Shown here: piece after piece, positions 17,289-26,076 of the stretch
Layout of the letters: every line of letters begins with the position of its first letter
Numbering within the stretch: the stretch's first letter is position 1
NCBI RefSeq assembly: GCF_031461075.1
Contig: NZ_JAVKPK010000024.1
Location: 1 to 52,733 of the forward strand
DNA length: 52,733 nt
From: Methanosarcina baikalica
GTDB lineage: Archaea > Halobacteriota > Methanosarcinia > Methanosarcinales > Methanosarcinaceae
Direction: 5' to 3'
Notes under the pieces: generated by a model
What the model saw: only the letters and a program-made list of their open reading frames with translations
The model's database searches: none
What the model was told of the DNA's origin: nothing
Program-made: the position numbers and the translations under genes

Positions 17289-18632
17289 ATGACTGAAATA
17301 GGAATTGTTGCAGTTGGCGGCTATAATGAAATGGGCCGCAATATGACTGCGGTTATCATAGGTGAAGATATTGTTATTCTGGACATGGGGCTTCGGCTCG
17401 ATCGGGTTCAGATCCATGAAGATGTTGAAATTGACAAAATGCATTCTCTCGAACTTATCGAGATGGGGGCAATTCCCGATGATACTATTATGAAAGAAAT
17501 CAACGGGACTGTAAGGGCAATTGTCTGTACTCACGGCCACCTTGACCATGTAGGTGCGATTCCGAAACTTGCACACAGGTACAATGCGCCGATCCTTGCT
17601 ACCCCATATACGGCAGCTATCATCAAACAGCAAATAGAATCCGAGCGTAAGTTCGAGGTCTGTAACAGGCTGATCCCTCTCAATGCAGGCGGCACTTACC
17701 AGGTTACAGAAGACATTTCCATCGAATTTATTCGAGTCCAACACAGCATCATTGACTGCGTTGTCGCAGCTGTTCACACTCCGATTGGAGCGGTCCTTTA
17801 TGCCTGCGATTTTAAGTTGGATCGGACTCCCACAATGGGGGAAGCGCCTGACTTCGAACGTCTCAAAGCCCTCGGAAAGGAAGGGGTTATTGCAATGATT
17901 ACAGAGAGCACGAATGCCGGACGCTCGGGAAAGACTCCTTCGGAACAGATTGCAAAAGATATGGTGAGGGATGTACTGCTCGGAACTGAAGAGGCCGATG
18001 TAGGGATGATTATCACTACCTTTGCTTCTCACATTGCGAGGCTTAAAGCAATTATCGAAGCTGCTGAAGAAATGGGCAGAATTCCGGTGCTGATGGGTCG
18101 TTCCATGGAACGCTACGTGAGGGCCGCCAAGGATGTAGGTTACCTTGATCTACCTTCCAATGTCGAGATTTACGGTGTCAGGAAAGATATTGACCGTGCT
18201 TTCAAACGCATCATGCAGGAAGGCAAGAACAAGTACCTTCCAATCGTTACCGGGCACCAGGGGGAACCAGGTTCCATCCTTGTGCGCGTTGCGAATGGGG
18301 AAACTCCCTACACAGTTGAGCCCGGGGACAGGGTCATTTTCTCTGCAAACGTAATTCCAAGCCCCCTTACACAGGCCAACCGCTATGCCCTTGAGACCAA
18401 ACTCAGAATGAGGGGCGCCAGGATCTATGACGATGTGCACGTGTCAGGGCACGCATATAGGGAAGACCACTGGGAACTCCTGCGCATGGTGAATCCCGAA
18501 CATGTAATTCCTGCCCACGGGAATCTGGAAATGCACGGGCACTACATCGAGATGGCGGAAGATGCCGGGTACGTACTCGGAGATACCGTTCACCTTCTCA
18601 GAAACGGTGAAGTGTTATATATAGAGGAATAA
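17289..18632 (+). CDS. rnj: Archaeal RNase J (metallo-beta-lactamase/beta-CASP ribonuclease)
   Basis: A 5'-3' exoribonuclease of the beta-CASP family acting in RNA decay and processing. It has 447 residues, the archaeal length without the bacterial C-terminal extension. Seen: the zinc motif THGHLDHVGAIP (H82, H84, D86, H87), later metal ligands in RVQHSIIDC and ACDFKLDRTP, the beta-CASP region (about 200-340, with TTFASHIARLKAI), motif C FSANVIPSPL, HVSGHAYREDH, and PAHGNLEMHGHY. It lies between isoprenoid genes, 26 nt before the prenyl synthase, a pairing conserved in several archaea. Confidence 0.95.
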   Translation: MTEIGIVAVGGYNEMGRNMTAVIIGEDIVILDMGLRLDRVQIHEDVEIDKMHSLELIEMGAIPDDTIMKEINGTVRAIVCTHGHLDHVGAIPKLAHRYNAPILATPYTAAIIKQQIESERKFEVCNRLIPLNAGGTYQVTEDISIEFIRVQHSIIDCVVAAVHTPIGAVLYACDFKLDRTPTMGEAPDFERLKALGKEGVIAMITESTNAGRSGKTPSEQIAKDMVRDVLLGTEEADVGMIITTFASHIARLKAIIEAAEEMGRIPVLMGRSMERYVRAAKDVGYLDLPSNVEIYGVRKDIDRAFKRIMQEGKNKYLPIVTGHQGEPGSILVRVANGETPYTVEPGDRVIFSANVIPSPLTQANRYALETKLRMRGARIYDDVHVSGHAYREDHWELLRMVNPEHVIPAHGNLEMHGHYIEMAEDAGYVLGDTVHLLRNGEVLYIEE

Positions 18633-18667
18633 TTTATAGAAAACATATTCCGTATCTCGTGATTTTT

Positions 18668-19633
18668 ATGATGCTGATTGATGAGATCAAAAAAAGAAGT
18701 GTCCATGTTGATGCCGCAATTGATGAGCTACTTCCTATAACCAGTCCCGAGGAGCTTTACAAAGCTTCTCGCTACTTGGTGGATGCCGGAGGAAAACGCC
18801 TCCGTCCGGCAGTCCTAATTCTGGTGGCTGAAGCTGTCGGCTCAGATCTCAAATCCGTTTTGCCTGCAGCAGTGGCCGTGGAACTTGTACATAATTTCAC
18901 TTTGATCCATGATGATATTATGGACAAAGATGATATCCGCAGGGGAAGGCCTGCAGTGCATATGATATGGGGTGAAGCCGGAGCGATTCTTGCAGGTGAC
19001 ACTCTTTATTCCAAAGCTTTTGAGATCCTTTCAAAAGTCGAAAATGAGCCTGTAAGGATTTTAAAATGTATGGATGTCCTCTCAAAAACCTGTACCGAGA
19101 TCTGTGAAGGCCAGTGGCTCGATATGGATTTTGAAACAAGGGATAAGGTTACCGAATCCGAATACATCGAAATGGTGGAAAAAAAGACCTCAGTCCTTTA
19201 CGCAGCCGCAGCCAGGATCGGAGCCCTTCTTGGAGGAGCTTCTGACGAGACCGCATACGCTCTATTTGAGTACGGGCGCCTCATCGGGATTGGCTTTCAG
19301 ATGTATGATGACGTTCTGGACATGGTCACCCCACAGGAAGTGCTCGGAAAAGTAAGAGGTAGCGACCTTATGGAAGGGAAGCATACCCTTATTGTAATTG
19401 ACGCTTTCGGAAAAGGTGTGAAACCGGCTATTTTCGGTAAAGGAGAAGCTACTCCGAAGGAAACCGACGAAGCCGTCCGGATTCTGACAGAATGCGGATC
19501 AATTGATTATGTAAAGAACCTTGCAATTTCATATATCAATGAAGGCAAAGCAAAGCTGGACGTCCTGCCTGACGGTCCGGAAAAGGAACTTCTCCTTCAG
19601 ATTGCCGATTATATGATTTCAAGGGAATACTGA
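18668..19633 (+). CDS. idsA: Geranylgeranyl-type polyprenyl diphosphate synthase
   Basis: Condenses isopentenyl diphosphate onto allylic diphosphates to make the C20 precursor (possibly C25) of archaeal lipids. The ATG at 18668 gives 321 residues; the frame is open to a GTG at 18659. Seen: GGKRLRPAVLILVAEA, the first Asp-rich motif DDIMD at residues 82-86 with Phe77 five positions before it (a chain-length-limiting position known in archaeal GGPP synthases), the GQWLDMDFE motif, and the second Asp-rich motif YDDVLDM. It follows aRNase J closely and completes the mvk-ipk-fni pathway. Confidence 0.94.
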   Translation: MMLIDEIKKRSVHVDAAIDELLPITSPEELYKASRYLVDAGGKRLRPAVLILVAEAVGSDLKSVLPAAVAVELVHNFTLIHDDIMDKDDIRRGRPAVHMIWGEAGAILAGDTLYSKAFEILSKVENEPVRILKCMDVLSKTCTEICEGQWLDMDFETRDKVTESEYIEMVEKKTSVLYAAAARIGALLGGASDETAYALFEYGRLIGIGFQMYDDVLDMVTPQEVLGKVRGSDLMEGKHTLIVIDAFGKGVKPAIFGKGEATPKETDEAVRILTECGSIDYVKNLAISYINEGKAKLDVLPDGPEKELLLQIADYMISREY

Positions 19634-19703
19634 AATCGGTTTTATAGTTTAAATTTAAGTGCAGTTGCTGGAATTGCGCAAGCCGATAAATTCTTCGGCA
19701 TAC

Positions 19704-19728
19704 GGAAAAATTTATAATTTTTCCTTTT
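19704..19728 (+). terminator. Terminator after the prenyl diphosphate synthase
   Basis: GGAAAAATT (19704-19712) and AATTTTTCC (19716-19724) form a perfect 9-bp stem with a 3-nt loop, followed by TTTT. It lies 71 nt after the stop. Confidence 0.6.
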
Positions 19729-19869
19729 AGTTGCCATACTCACAACAGTGCGCAGTTCTTTCATCGCGCTCAAGACGGCCTCTTTTAGAGCTAAAATTAT
19801 TTTCGGATTTTATTCTGGGCTAGCTGGATTTGGATACTGGTTTATCCGCCAAGCTCCACATAATGGCCT

Positions 19870-19901
19870 TCAAAAAAGAGCAGGCAGGATATTGTCCTGC
19901 C
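19870..19901 (-). terminator. Terminator of ppdK
   Basis: GGCAGGA (19883-19889) and TCCTGCC (19895-19901) form a 7-bp stem. Read on the minus strand it is followed by TGCTCTTTTTTG. It lies about 20 nt beyond the ppdK stop. Confidence 0.65.
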
Positions 19902-19922
19902 AAAATTTTAAATTTAAGGATT

Positions 19923-22574
19923 TTATTTTGCTTTTCTGGATTCAATTGTGCTCTGTGCAGCTACGAGCCTTGCTATCGGAACTCTGTAAGGAGAGCAGCT
20001 CACATAGTTGAGACCTATTTCATGGGCGAAGTGGATGGACTTCGGCTCTCCTCCGTGTTCTCCGCAGATTCCCATCTTGAGGTCGGGTTTGACGGAGCGG
20101 CCTTTTTCAATTCCGATCTTCATCAGCTCGCCAACACCTTCCTGGTCAAGGACTGCAAAGGGGTCGTGTTCAAGGATGCCTGCCTTCTGGTATATAGGCA
20201 CGAATTTGGACACGTCATCACGGCTGAATCCGAAGGTCGTCTGGGTCAGGTCGTTTGTCCCGAAGGAAAAAAAGTCAGCTTCCTTTGCGATCTTGTCTGC
20301 AATGATTGCAGCTCTTGGAAGTTCGATCATTGTTCCGACGTGGTAATCGATCTTTATAGCTTTCTCGGCCATGACCGTATCTGCCATCTTGCAGACCTCT
20401 TCCCTGGTAAGGGAAAGTTCTTTTACAAGGCCCACGAGCGGAATCATGATTTCAGGAACAATCTGCATTCCCTCAGCTGAAAGTTCACAGGCTGCCTCCA
20501 TGATTGCACGTACCTGCATGTTATAGATTTCAGGGTAGGTGATTCCAAGCCTGCATCCTCTGTGCCCGAGCATAGGATTCAGTTCTTTAAGGGAAACAAC
20601 ACGCCGGATAATCTTCTTGACTTCGTCAATCTTCCCGCAATCTCCTGAGGCTTCAAGTTCCCTGAGCTTTGCGTCCAGTTCTTCTTTGTCCGGAAGGAAC
20701 TCGTGGAGAGGTGGATCAAGCAGTCTGATAGTTACTGGCAGACCTTCCATGCTGCGGAAGATACCAAGGAAGTCTTTTTTCTGCATAGGGAGCAATTTCT
20801 TGAGGGCTTTTTTCCTGGACTTTTCATCTTCGGCCATGATCATTTCCCTTACTGCGGGAATCCTGTCTTCTCCGAAGAACATATGTTCAGTTCTGCAAAG
20901 TCCGATCCCTTCTGCACCAAGGTCTCGGGCCAGGGCTGCATCTGCCGGGTTATCAGCATTTGTTCTTACTCCGAGAGTTCTGATTTCATCAGCCCACACG
21001 AGAAGACGCTTCAGATCGTTATTTATTTCGGCATCAATCAGCTCTACTCTCCCAATTATGACACTGCCTGCGCTTCCGTCAATGGTAATATATTCATGTT
21101 CTTTGATAGTATGGCCGTTTACCATGAAAAGGCCGCTCTTCATGTCGATTGAGATTTCTCCGCAGCCCACTACGCAGGGTTTGCCCATGCCTCTTCCAAC
21201 GACTGCTGCGTGAGAAGTCATCCCTCCGCGCACGGTAAGGACACCCTGAGCAGCTGCCATTCCTCCTATGTCTTCAGGAGATGTTTCGGTCCGGACGAGA
21301 ATAGTTTTTTCTCCTCTTTCGGCCATTTCCTCGGCTGCTTCGGCAGTAAATACGACTTTTCCTACAGCGGCTCCGGGAGATGCAGGTAGTCCCTTTGCGA
21401 TTACCTCAAGTTTTGCTTTGGGGTCAATCCTCGGGTGCAGGAGAAGGTCGATGTGTTCGGCTTTAACTCTGGTGACTGCTGTTTCCTTATCTATCAACCC
21501 TTCTGCTACCATGTCAGTTGCGACCTTCACGGCTGCGGCAGCTGTGCGTTTCCCTGTCCTGGTCTGCAGCATGTAGAGCCTTCCTTCCTGGATAGTAAAC
21601 TCTATATCCTGCATGTCCTTGAAGTGAGCTTCAAGTTTCTGACAGATATAAACAAGCTGTTTATAGGCTTCAGGAATTTTGCTCCCAAGAGTATCAATAA
21701 AGTCCGGAGTCCGGATGCCGGCAACCACATCTTCGCCCTGGGCGTTGATAAGATATTCTCCAAAGAATTTCTTCTCTCCTGTGGATGGGTTTCTTGTGAA
21801 AGCAACCCCTGTTCCGGAGGTGTTTCCTCGGTTCCCGTAGACCATTGTCTGTACGTTGACGGCTGTGCCCCAGCTGTCATCAATTTCGTTAAGCTTTCTG
21901 TATGTGATGGCTCTAGGATTATTCCAAGAATCAAAAACAGCATCAATTGCCATCTGAAGCTGAACCTTCGGATCCTGAGGGAACTCAAACCCTTTTTCAA
22001 GTTTGATTACTTCCTTGAACCTTTCAGCCAGCTCTTTTAATGTTTTTTCCTCGAGGTCGGTATCGGACTTGACTCCCAGTTTCTTCTTCTCATCCTCGAT
22101 CAAGGAATCGAAGTTTCTAAAGTCAATTCCCAGCACCACGTTCCCAAACATGGCGATAAATCGTCGGTAGCAATCGTAAGCGAATCTTCCATCATTGACC
22201 TTATTTGCGAGACCCAATACGGATTTGTCCGTAAGCCCGAGGTTAAGGACAGTATCCATCATTCCCGGCATGGACACCCTGGCCCCGGACCTTACAGAAA
22301 CAAGCAGTGGGTCATCTGGATCTCCCAGTTTTTTGTTGTTTAAGGCCTCGAGCTTATCGATTGCTTCATCTACCTGTTTGAGTACTTCTTCAGAATATTT
22401 TTTACCCTTTAAGTAAAGTACGCAAACTTCGGTTGTTATTGTAAAGCCAGGTGGTACGGGGACTCCGAGATTTGCCATCTCGGCAAGGTTTGCACCCTTA
22501 CCTCCAAGCAGGTCTTTCATACTACTTTTGCCATCAGTTGCATCCTTTCCAAAAAAATATACGAACTTGGACAA
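19923..22574 (-). CDS. ppdK: Pyruvate, phosphate dikinase
   Basis: Interconverts pyruvate, ATP and phosphate with phosphoenolpyruvate, AMP and pyrophosphate, feeding gluconeogenesis. The start is a TTG at 22574 just after GGGAGGAG, giving 883 residues, normal for PPDK; the open frame continues to 22601 without a better site. Seen: an N-terminal nucleotide-binding domain (LLGGKGANLAEMANLGVPVP, RSGARVSMPGMMDTVLNLG), the phosphohistidine domain with the catalytic His in GGMTSHAAVVGRGMGKPC, and the C-terminal TIM barrel with LCRTEHMFF, FSFGTNDLTQTTFG and the catalytic Cys in GICGEHGG. It is monocistronic, with an unusual tandem repeat in its promoter/leader. Confidence 0.97.
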   Translation of the reverse strand: MSKFVYFFGKDATDGKSSMKDLLGGKGANLAEMANLGVPVPPGFTITTEVCVLYLKGKKYSEEVLKQVDEAIDKLEALNNKKLGDPDDPLLVSVRSGARVSMPGMMDTVLNLGLTDKSVLGLANKVNDGRFAYDCYRRFIAMFGNVVLGIDFRNFDSLIEDEKKKLGVKSDTDLEEKTLKELAERFKEVIKLEKGFEFPQDPKVQLQMAIDAVFDSWNNPRAITYRKLNEIDDSWGTAVNVQTMVYGNRGNTSGTGVAFTRNPSTGEKKFFGEYLINAQGEDVVAGIRTPDFIDTLGSKIPEAYKQLVYICQKLEAHFKDMQDIEFTIQEGRLYMLQTRTGKRTAAAAVKVATDMVAEGLIDKETAVTRVKAEHIDLLLHPRIDPKAKLEVIAKGLPASPGAAVGKVVFTAEAAEEMAERGEKTILVRTETSPEDIGGMAAAQGVLTVRGGMTSHAAVVGRGMGKPCVVGCGEISIDMKSGLFMVNGHTIKEHEYITIDGSAGSVIIGRVELIDAEINNDLKRLLVWADEIRTLGVRTNADNPADAALARDLGAEGIGLCRTEHMFFGEDRIPAVREMIMAEDEKSRKKALKKLLPMQKKDFLGIFRSMEGLPVTIRLLDPPLHEFLPDKEELDAKLRELEASGDCGKIDEVKKIIRRVVSLKELNPMLGHRGCRLGITYPEIYNMQVRAIMEAACELSAEGMQIVPEIMIPLVGLVKELSLTREEVCKMADTVMAEKAIKIDYHVGTMIELPRAAIIADKIAKEADFFSFGTNDLTQTTFGFSRDDVSKFVPIYQKAGILEHDPFAVLDQEGVGELMKIGIEKGRSVKPDLKMGICGEHGGEPKSIHFAHEIGLNYVSCSPYRVPIARLVAAQSTIESRKAK

Positions 22575-22600
22575 TGAGTCTCCTCCCTGGAACGAGATCA

Positions 22601-22686
22601 TTAATCGGAGTTAGTGATCAAATATGACCAGATATGCGGTCTGTTAATCGGAGTTAGTGACTGAATATGACCATATATATGGTCTG
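22601..22686 (-). repeat. Tandem 43-bp repeat with GACCA-TGGTC dyads in the ppdK promoter/leader
   Basis: Two adjacent 43-bp copies (22601-22643 and 22644-22686) begin TTAATCGGAGTTAGTGA and end GGTCTG. Copy 2 contains the perfect 16-bp palindrome GACCATATATATGGTC; copy 1 has the weaker GACCAGATATGCGGTC. On the minus strand a TATA box (about 22708-22718) puts the transcript start near 22685, so both copies lie at or just after the start. They look like duplicated repressor operators or leader elements. Confidence 0.65.
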
Positions 22687-22707
22687 ATTGTTGCCAACAA
22701 TGTCCAT

Positions 22708-22718
22708 TTAATATATAA
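22708..22718 (-). promoter_or_regulatory. ppdK TATA box
   Basis: Read on the minus strand the sequence is CTTATATATTAAA, a strong archaeal TATA box. About 25 bp downstream is 22685, at the edge of the tandem repeat, leaving a leader of about 110 nt before the TTG start. Confidence 0.55.
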
Positions 22719-22800
22719 GCTTGTGGTTGCCCTCTCCTGTATCTTATACTTTACTATCTTAATTTAGTTAAGACTACCGTATAATATAGGTCTTGCGATA

Positions 22801-22815
22801 TCTTTATATATAATA
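22801..22815 (+). promoter_or_regulatory. gar1 TATA box
   Basis: CTTTATATATAAT forms a TATA box pointing right. A start near 22835 would give a leader of about 110 nt before gar1. The ppdK and gar1 promoters are therefore divergent and about 90 bp apart. Confidence 0.5.
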
Positions 22816-22944
22816 AACATAGACTACATATGCTTTTCAGTCTACAATATATATTCTTATTTAAGGCTGACAGAATAACATGCTCAAAGCCAGGATATTT
22901 TCGCCCTGAGCTGGAGAAATAGCTATTAATTATTTGTGGCTGAT

Positions 22945-23205
22945 ATGAAACGACTCGGTACAGTGCTGCACAGATCAGGTGTTAAAAACCTGATAATTAT
23001 AGGGGATGAGGTAAAACCCGATGACGTCTCAGGTAGTCTTCCTAAATTGAATTCGGTTGTTGTGGATAAGGCTCTGAACCGGATTGGCACAATTGTCAGC
23101 GTTTTCGGACCTGTAAACCATCCCTATTTTTTAGTGAGGGGCTTTAAGCAAACTCCTGATTCGGAATTTCGGGCTCTCGTCAATGAAAGAGTCTATATTC
23201 GGTGA
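22945..23205 (+). CDS. gar1: H/ACA ribonucleoprotein subunit Gar1
   Basis: Gar1 subunit of the H/ACA guide RNP that makes pseudouridine in rRNA. It has 86 residues from ATG 22945 (89 from an in-frame GTG at 22936; neither has a strong ribosome-binding site). Seen: a small beta-barrel with KRLGTVLHRSGVKNLIII, LNSVVVDKALNRIGTIVSVF and the diagnostic FGPVNHPYFLVRGF. It precedes tfb in the same orientation, the usual archaeal gar1-tfb pair, although tfb appears to have its own TATA box as well. Confidence 0.9.
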   Translation: MKRLGTVLHRSGVKNLIIIGDEVKPDDVSGSLPKLNSVVVDKALNRIGTIVSVFGPVNHPYFLVRGFKQTPDSEFRALVNERVYIR

Positions 23206-23309
23206 GATTTCTGACATTGGATGCGCGTTTGAATTATTTATTCTGGTTTAACTTTAACTGGTTTATATGTTTTTTGCTAGTTATAGCTATGAGCTTTCTT
23301 ATCTCTCCT

Positions 23310-23320
23310 TTTATATATAT
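23310..23320 (+). promoter_or_regulatory. tfb TATA box
   Basis: TTTATATATATTC within 23309-23321 gives a start near 23345, about 55 bases before tfb. AAGGTGAT at 23386-23393 is the ribosome-binding site. Confidence 0.5.
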
Positions 23321-23398
23321 TCTGTTATTTCAATTGTGCAGCTAAGGTTACAGGGAATCATAAACATATGGTCATTTTAATTTGTAAGGTGATATGAT

Positions 23399-24412
23399 AT
23401 GGTAGAAGTCGAAAGAGTTCGCTATTCGGACACTCTTGAAAGGGAAAAAATACGTGCCATGATCAAAGCTCGCAAAGAGAAGCAAAAGGAGCAAAGTTTT
23501 GAGAACGAAAAGGCCGTGTGTCCAGAATGCGGCAGCAGGAACCTCGTTCACGACTATGAGCGAGCCGAGCTCGTGTGTGGGGACTGCGGACTTGTCATTG
23601 ATGCCGACTTTGTGGATGAAGGGCCGGAATGGCGAGCTTTCGATCACGATCAGCGTATGAAGCGTTCCCGTGTGGGTGCGCCCATGACATACACAATCCA
23701 CGACAAAGGGCTTTCCACAATGATTGACTGGAGGAACCGTGATTCCTACGGAAAATCAATCTCCTCCAAAAACCGTGCTCAACTTTATCGTTTAAGAAAA
23801 TGGCAACGTAGAATTCGTGTAAGTAACGCAACTGAAAGAAACCTCGCGTTTGCACTATCCGAACTTGACAGGATGGCTTCTGCTCTGGGTCTCCCGAGAA
23901 CAGTCCGGGAAACAGCAGCTGTTGTCTATAGGAAAGCTGTGGACAAGAACCTTATACGTGGAAGAAGCATTGAAGGTGTCGCCGCAGCCGCTCTTTATGC
24001 TGCGTGCCGCCAGTGCAGTGTTCCAAGGACTCTTGATGAAATAGAAGAGGTGTCCAGGGTCAGCCGGAAAGAAATCGGAAGAACCTACCGCTTTATTTCC
24101 AGAGAACTTGCATTAAAGCTCATGCCCACTTCCCCTATCGACTACGTCCCAAGGTTCTGTTCTGGGCTCAATCTGAAAGGAGAAGTCCAGTCCAAAAGCG
24201 TTGAGATCCTGAGGCAGGCTTCCGAAAAGGAACTTACAAGCGGAAGGGGTCCCACAGGAGTTGCTGCGGCTGCAATCTATATTGCGTCCATTCTCTGTGG
24301 TGAACGAAGAACTCAGCGGGAAGTAGCGGATGTTGCCGGAGTTACGGAAGTTACAATCAGGAACAGGTATAAGGAGCTTGCAGAAGAATTGGATATCGAG
24401 ATTATCCTCTAA
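23399..24412 (+). CDS. tfb: Transcription initiation factor TFB
   Basis: Archaeal TFIIB homologue that joins TBP-bound promoters to RNA polymerase. It has 337 residues, normal length. Seen: a basic N-terminal tail, a zinc ribbon (CPECGSRNL at residues 41-44 and CGDCG about 17 residues on), the B-reader/linker [20 protein letters not shown], then two cyclin folds of about 90 residues, each with an ARGR-like [17 protein letters not shown] or [16 protein letters not shown] core, and the C-terminal [23 protein letters not shown]. The ATG at 23399 is chosen because AAGGTGAT precedes it by 5 nt. Confidence 0.98.
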
Positions 24413-24569
24413 TTCTTCCTCATTTTTCTTTCTCCAATTGGGGTTCAGCTCTGTTCATATATTTGCAGAGAAATGCCCCATTTTTTGCATTTTCTTTATT
24501 TATCCAGCTCTTTACAACTGCGTGCAGGAGTTATTTTTAAAAAGAAGCCTTTAAAAGTTTTGATCTATA

Positions 24570-25226
24570 ATGCTGGCAATTGAAATTTTGAAAGCTCTTC
24601 TTTTAGGATTTTCTGTAGGACTTACAGGCGCACTTATTCCGGGCCCTATGCTCTTTGCAACTATAGAGATTTCTCTGAAAAAAGGTTGGCTTGCAGGTCC
24701 GCAAGTCGTATTCGGACATATGGTCATCGAGCTTGTGCTCTATATACTCATTCTCTTTGGAGCAGCTTCGCTTGTCGGCAACGGCGTGATTTCTGCAATT
24801 TTCCTTATAGGAGGGCTTTCACTTGTAGTCTTCGGCGTTCTTACCTTAAAGGATGCAAGGACCGCCGCTTCTTCAACAAGGATTTCTCAGGATTCATCAG
24901 GTTTGAAGCTAACTTCCAGTCCTGCCCTGATAGGTCTGATTACTTCGGTTTCAAACCCCTATTTCTGGATCTGGTGGCTGACTGCGGGCGGTGCTCTTGT
25001 CCTCAGGGAATATGAACTGGGAATAATCATTTCAGTGGCTTACATCCTCGGACACTGGATCGCAGACTTCAGCTGGTTTACTGCAATATCCGGGTCTTTC
25101 AGCTGCGGAAAAGCCCTATTCTCTCAAAAGATGCACAGTTATATCCTCTATATATGCGGGACATTTCTGATCTTTTTCGGGATGTATTTCATGCTTAATT
25201 ACAACCATTCGATTCAGCTACCCTGA
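24570..25226 (+). CDS. LysE family transporter
   Basis: A 218-residue integral membrane protein of the LysE/RhtB exporter superfamily, which exports amino acids or similar small molecules. Seen: six hydrophobic segments, the first containing the family signature GLTGALIPGPMLFATIEISL, with a cytoplasmic loop rich in Ser/Thr (about residues 94-112), then SNPYFWIWWLTAGGALVL, typical of LysE proteins in methanogens. It is monocistronic after tfb with about 157 nt between. The substrate cannot be told. Confidence 0.88.
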   Translation: MLAIEILKALLLGFSVGLTGALIPGPMLFATIEISLKKGWLAGPQVVFGHMVIELVLYILILFGAASLVGNGVISAIFLIGGLSLVVFGVLTLKDARTAASSTRISQDSSGLKLTSSPALIGLITSVSNPYFWIWWLTAGGALVLREYELGIIISVAYILGHWIADFSWFTAISGSFSCGKALFSQKMHSYILYICGTFLIFFGMYFMLNYNHSIQLP

Positions 25227-26076
25227 AAGTTCAGCTGTCCTGAAAACCCAACAGTCTTCGGGCTAATCACTTCTCCGAAATCCTTTTTTTTCTTTCCTCT
25301 AGGCGGAGCTTTTTATTTTATGAACCTTCAAAAAGTTTAAAAATAAGGCAAAAAAGGAGGTAAATCTCTATCATCCAATCAACTTATCAGCAAATCTATA
25401 GTTTATAATTCTTTTTTAATCGATTGTTTTTTACAGATACTTCTCGCTTGTGAAGCCATGAAAACAGGTAGACTCCTCCGCTGAAAGTCGACAGGAACAA
25501 AACCACAAGAATCTCATATTTTTGACAGTTTTCCAGCTCCACCTGTTAGCTATGAATAAGGAACTAAGAAACCGAATTATAAGGTCAGAAAGGATCGTGA
25601 AGATACAAAACTGCAGGAGCCGCTCTATCAGTTATGAGCCTTAATCCGAAGTATGACAGATACGATAAAGATGAAGCTCCCAGGGTATATCCTAAAGTGT
25701 TTATCTTCCCATATCGCGGAATTCCTGCTTTTTTTGAACCGCTTAACTTCAATGCAGTAAATCCGATCCTGTAAGTTAATAGAGTTGAAACCTGCAATCC
25801 AGGCGAGATTTCCCTGATCCGATTAATGGCACATTCCCATTACCAATTTTAGCACCCCTCAAAATCAAGTTATTTTTGGTCTTATTCTAAAATAGTGCCC
25901 GGGATTAAAGATCCCCCGGAGGCAAAGTCTCTGAGACATTTTCTGTTACTGAAAAACCTGCTTCGATTTTCCAAATACTTAATAACCATATAAGTAACCG
26001 AATAAATAGCCGGATAAATTTTGAGACAGCTTATTAATAGAAGGATAACCTTAGGGTTCCCAAAGGTCGATTTTCT
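25227..26076. other. 850-bp intergenic region with possible gene remnants on the minus strand
   Basis: No recognised family. On the minus strand a 70-codon frame (25585-25797) and a 48-codon frame (25396-25542) both have membrane-protein-like composition; the second includes LVVLFLSTFSGGVYLFSWLH, a good transmembrane helix, then a basic tail. They are in different frames and separated by stops, so they may be parts of one decayed membrane-protein gene. I see no promoter or ribosome-binding site for either. Confidence 0.3.

Noticed and set aside
20539..21213. Plus-strand ORF inside ppdK (224 codons)
   Set aside because: Antisense shadow of ppdK, Ser/Leu-rich without motifs.
22601..22686. CRISPR-like repeat
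   Set aside because: Only two directly adjacent copies without spacers; it is better explained as promoter or leader duplication.
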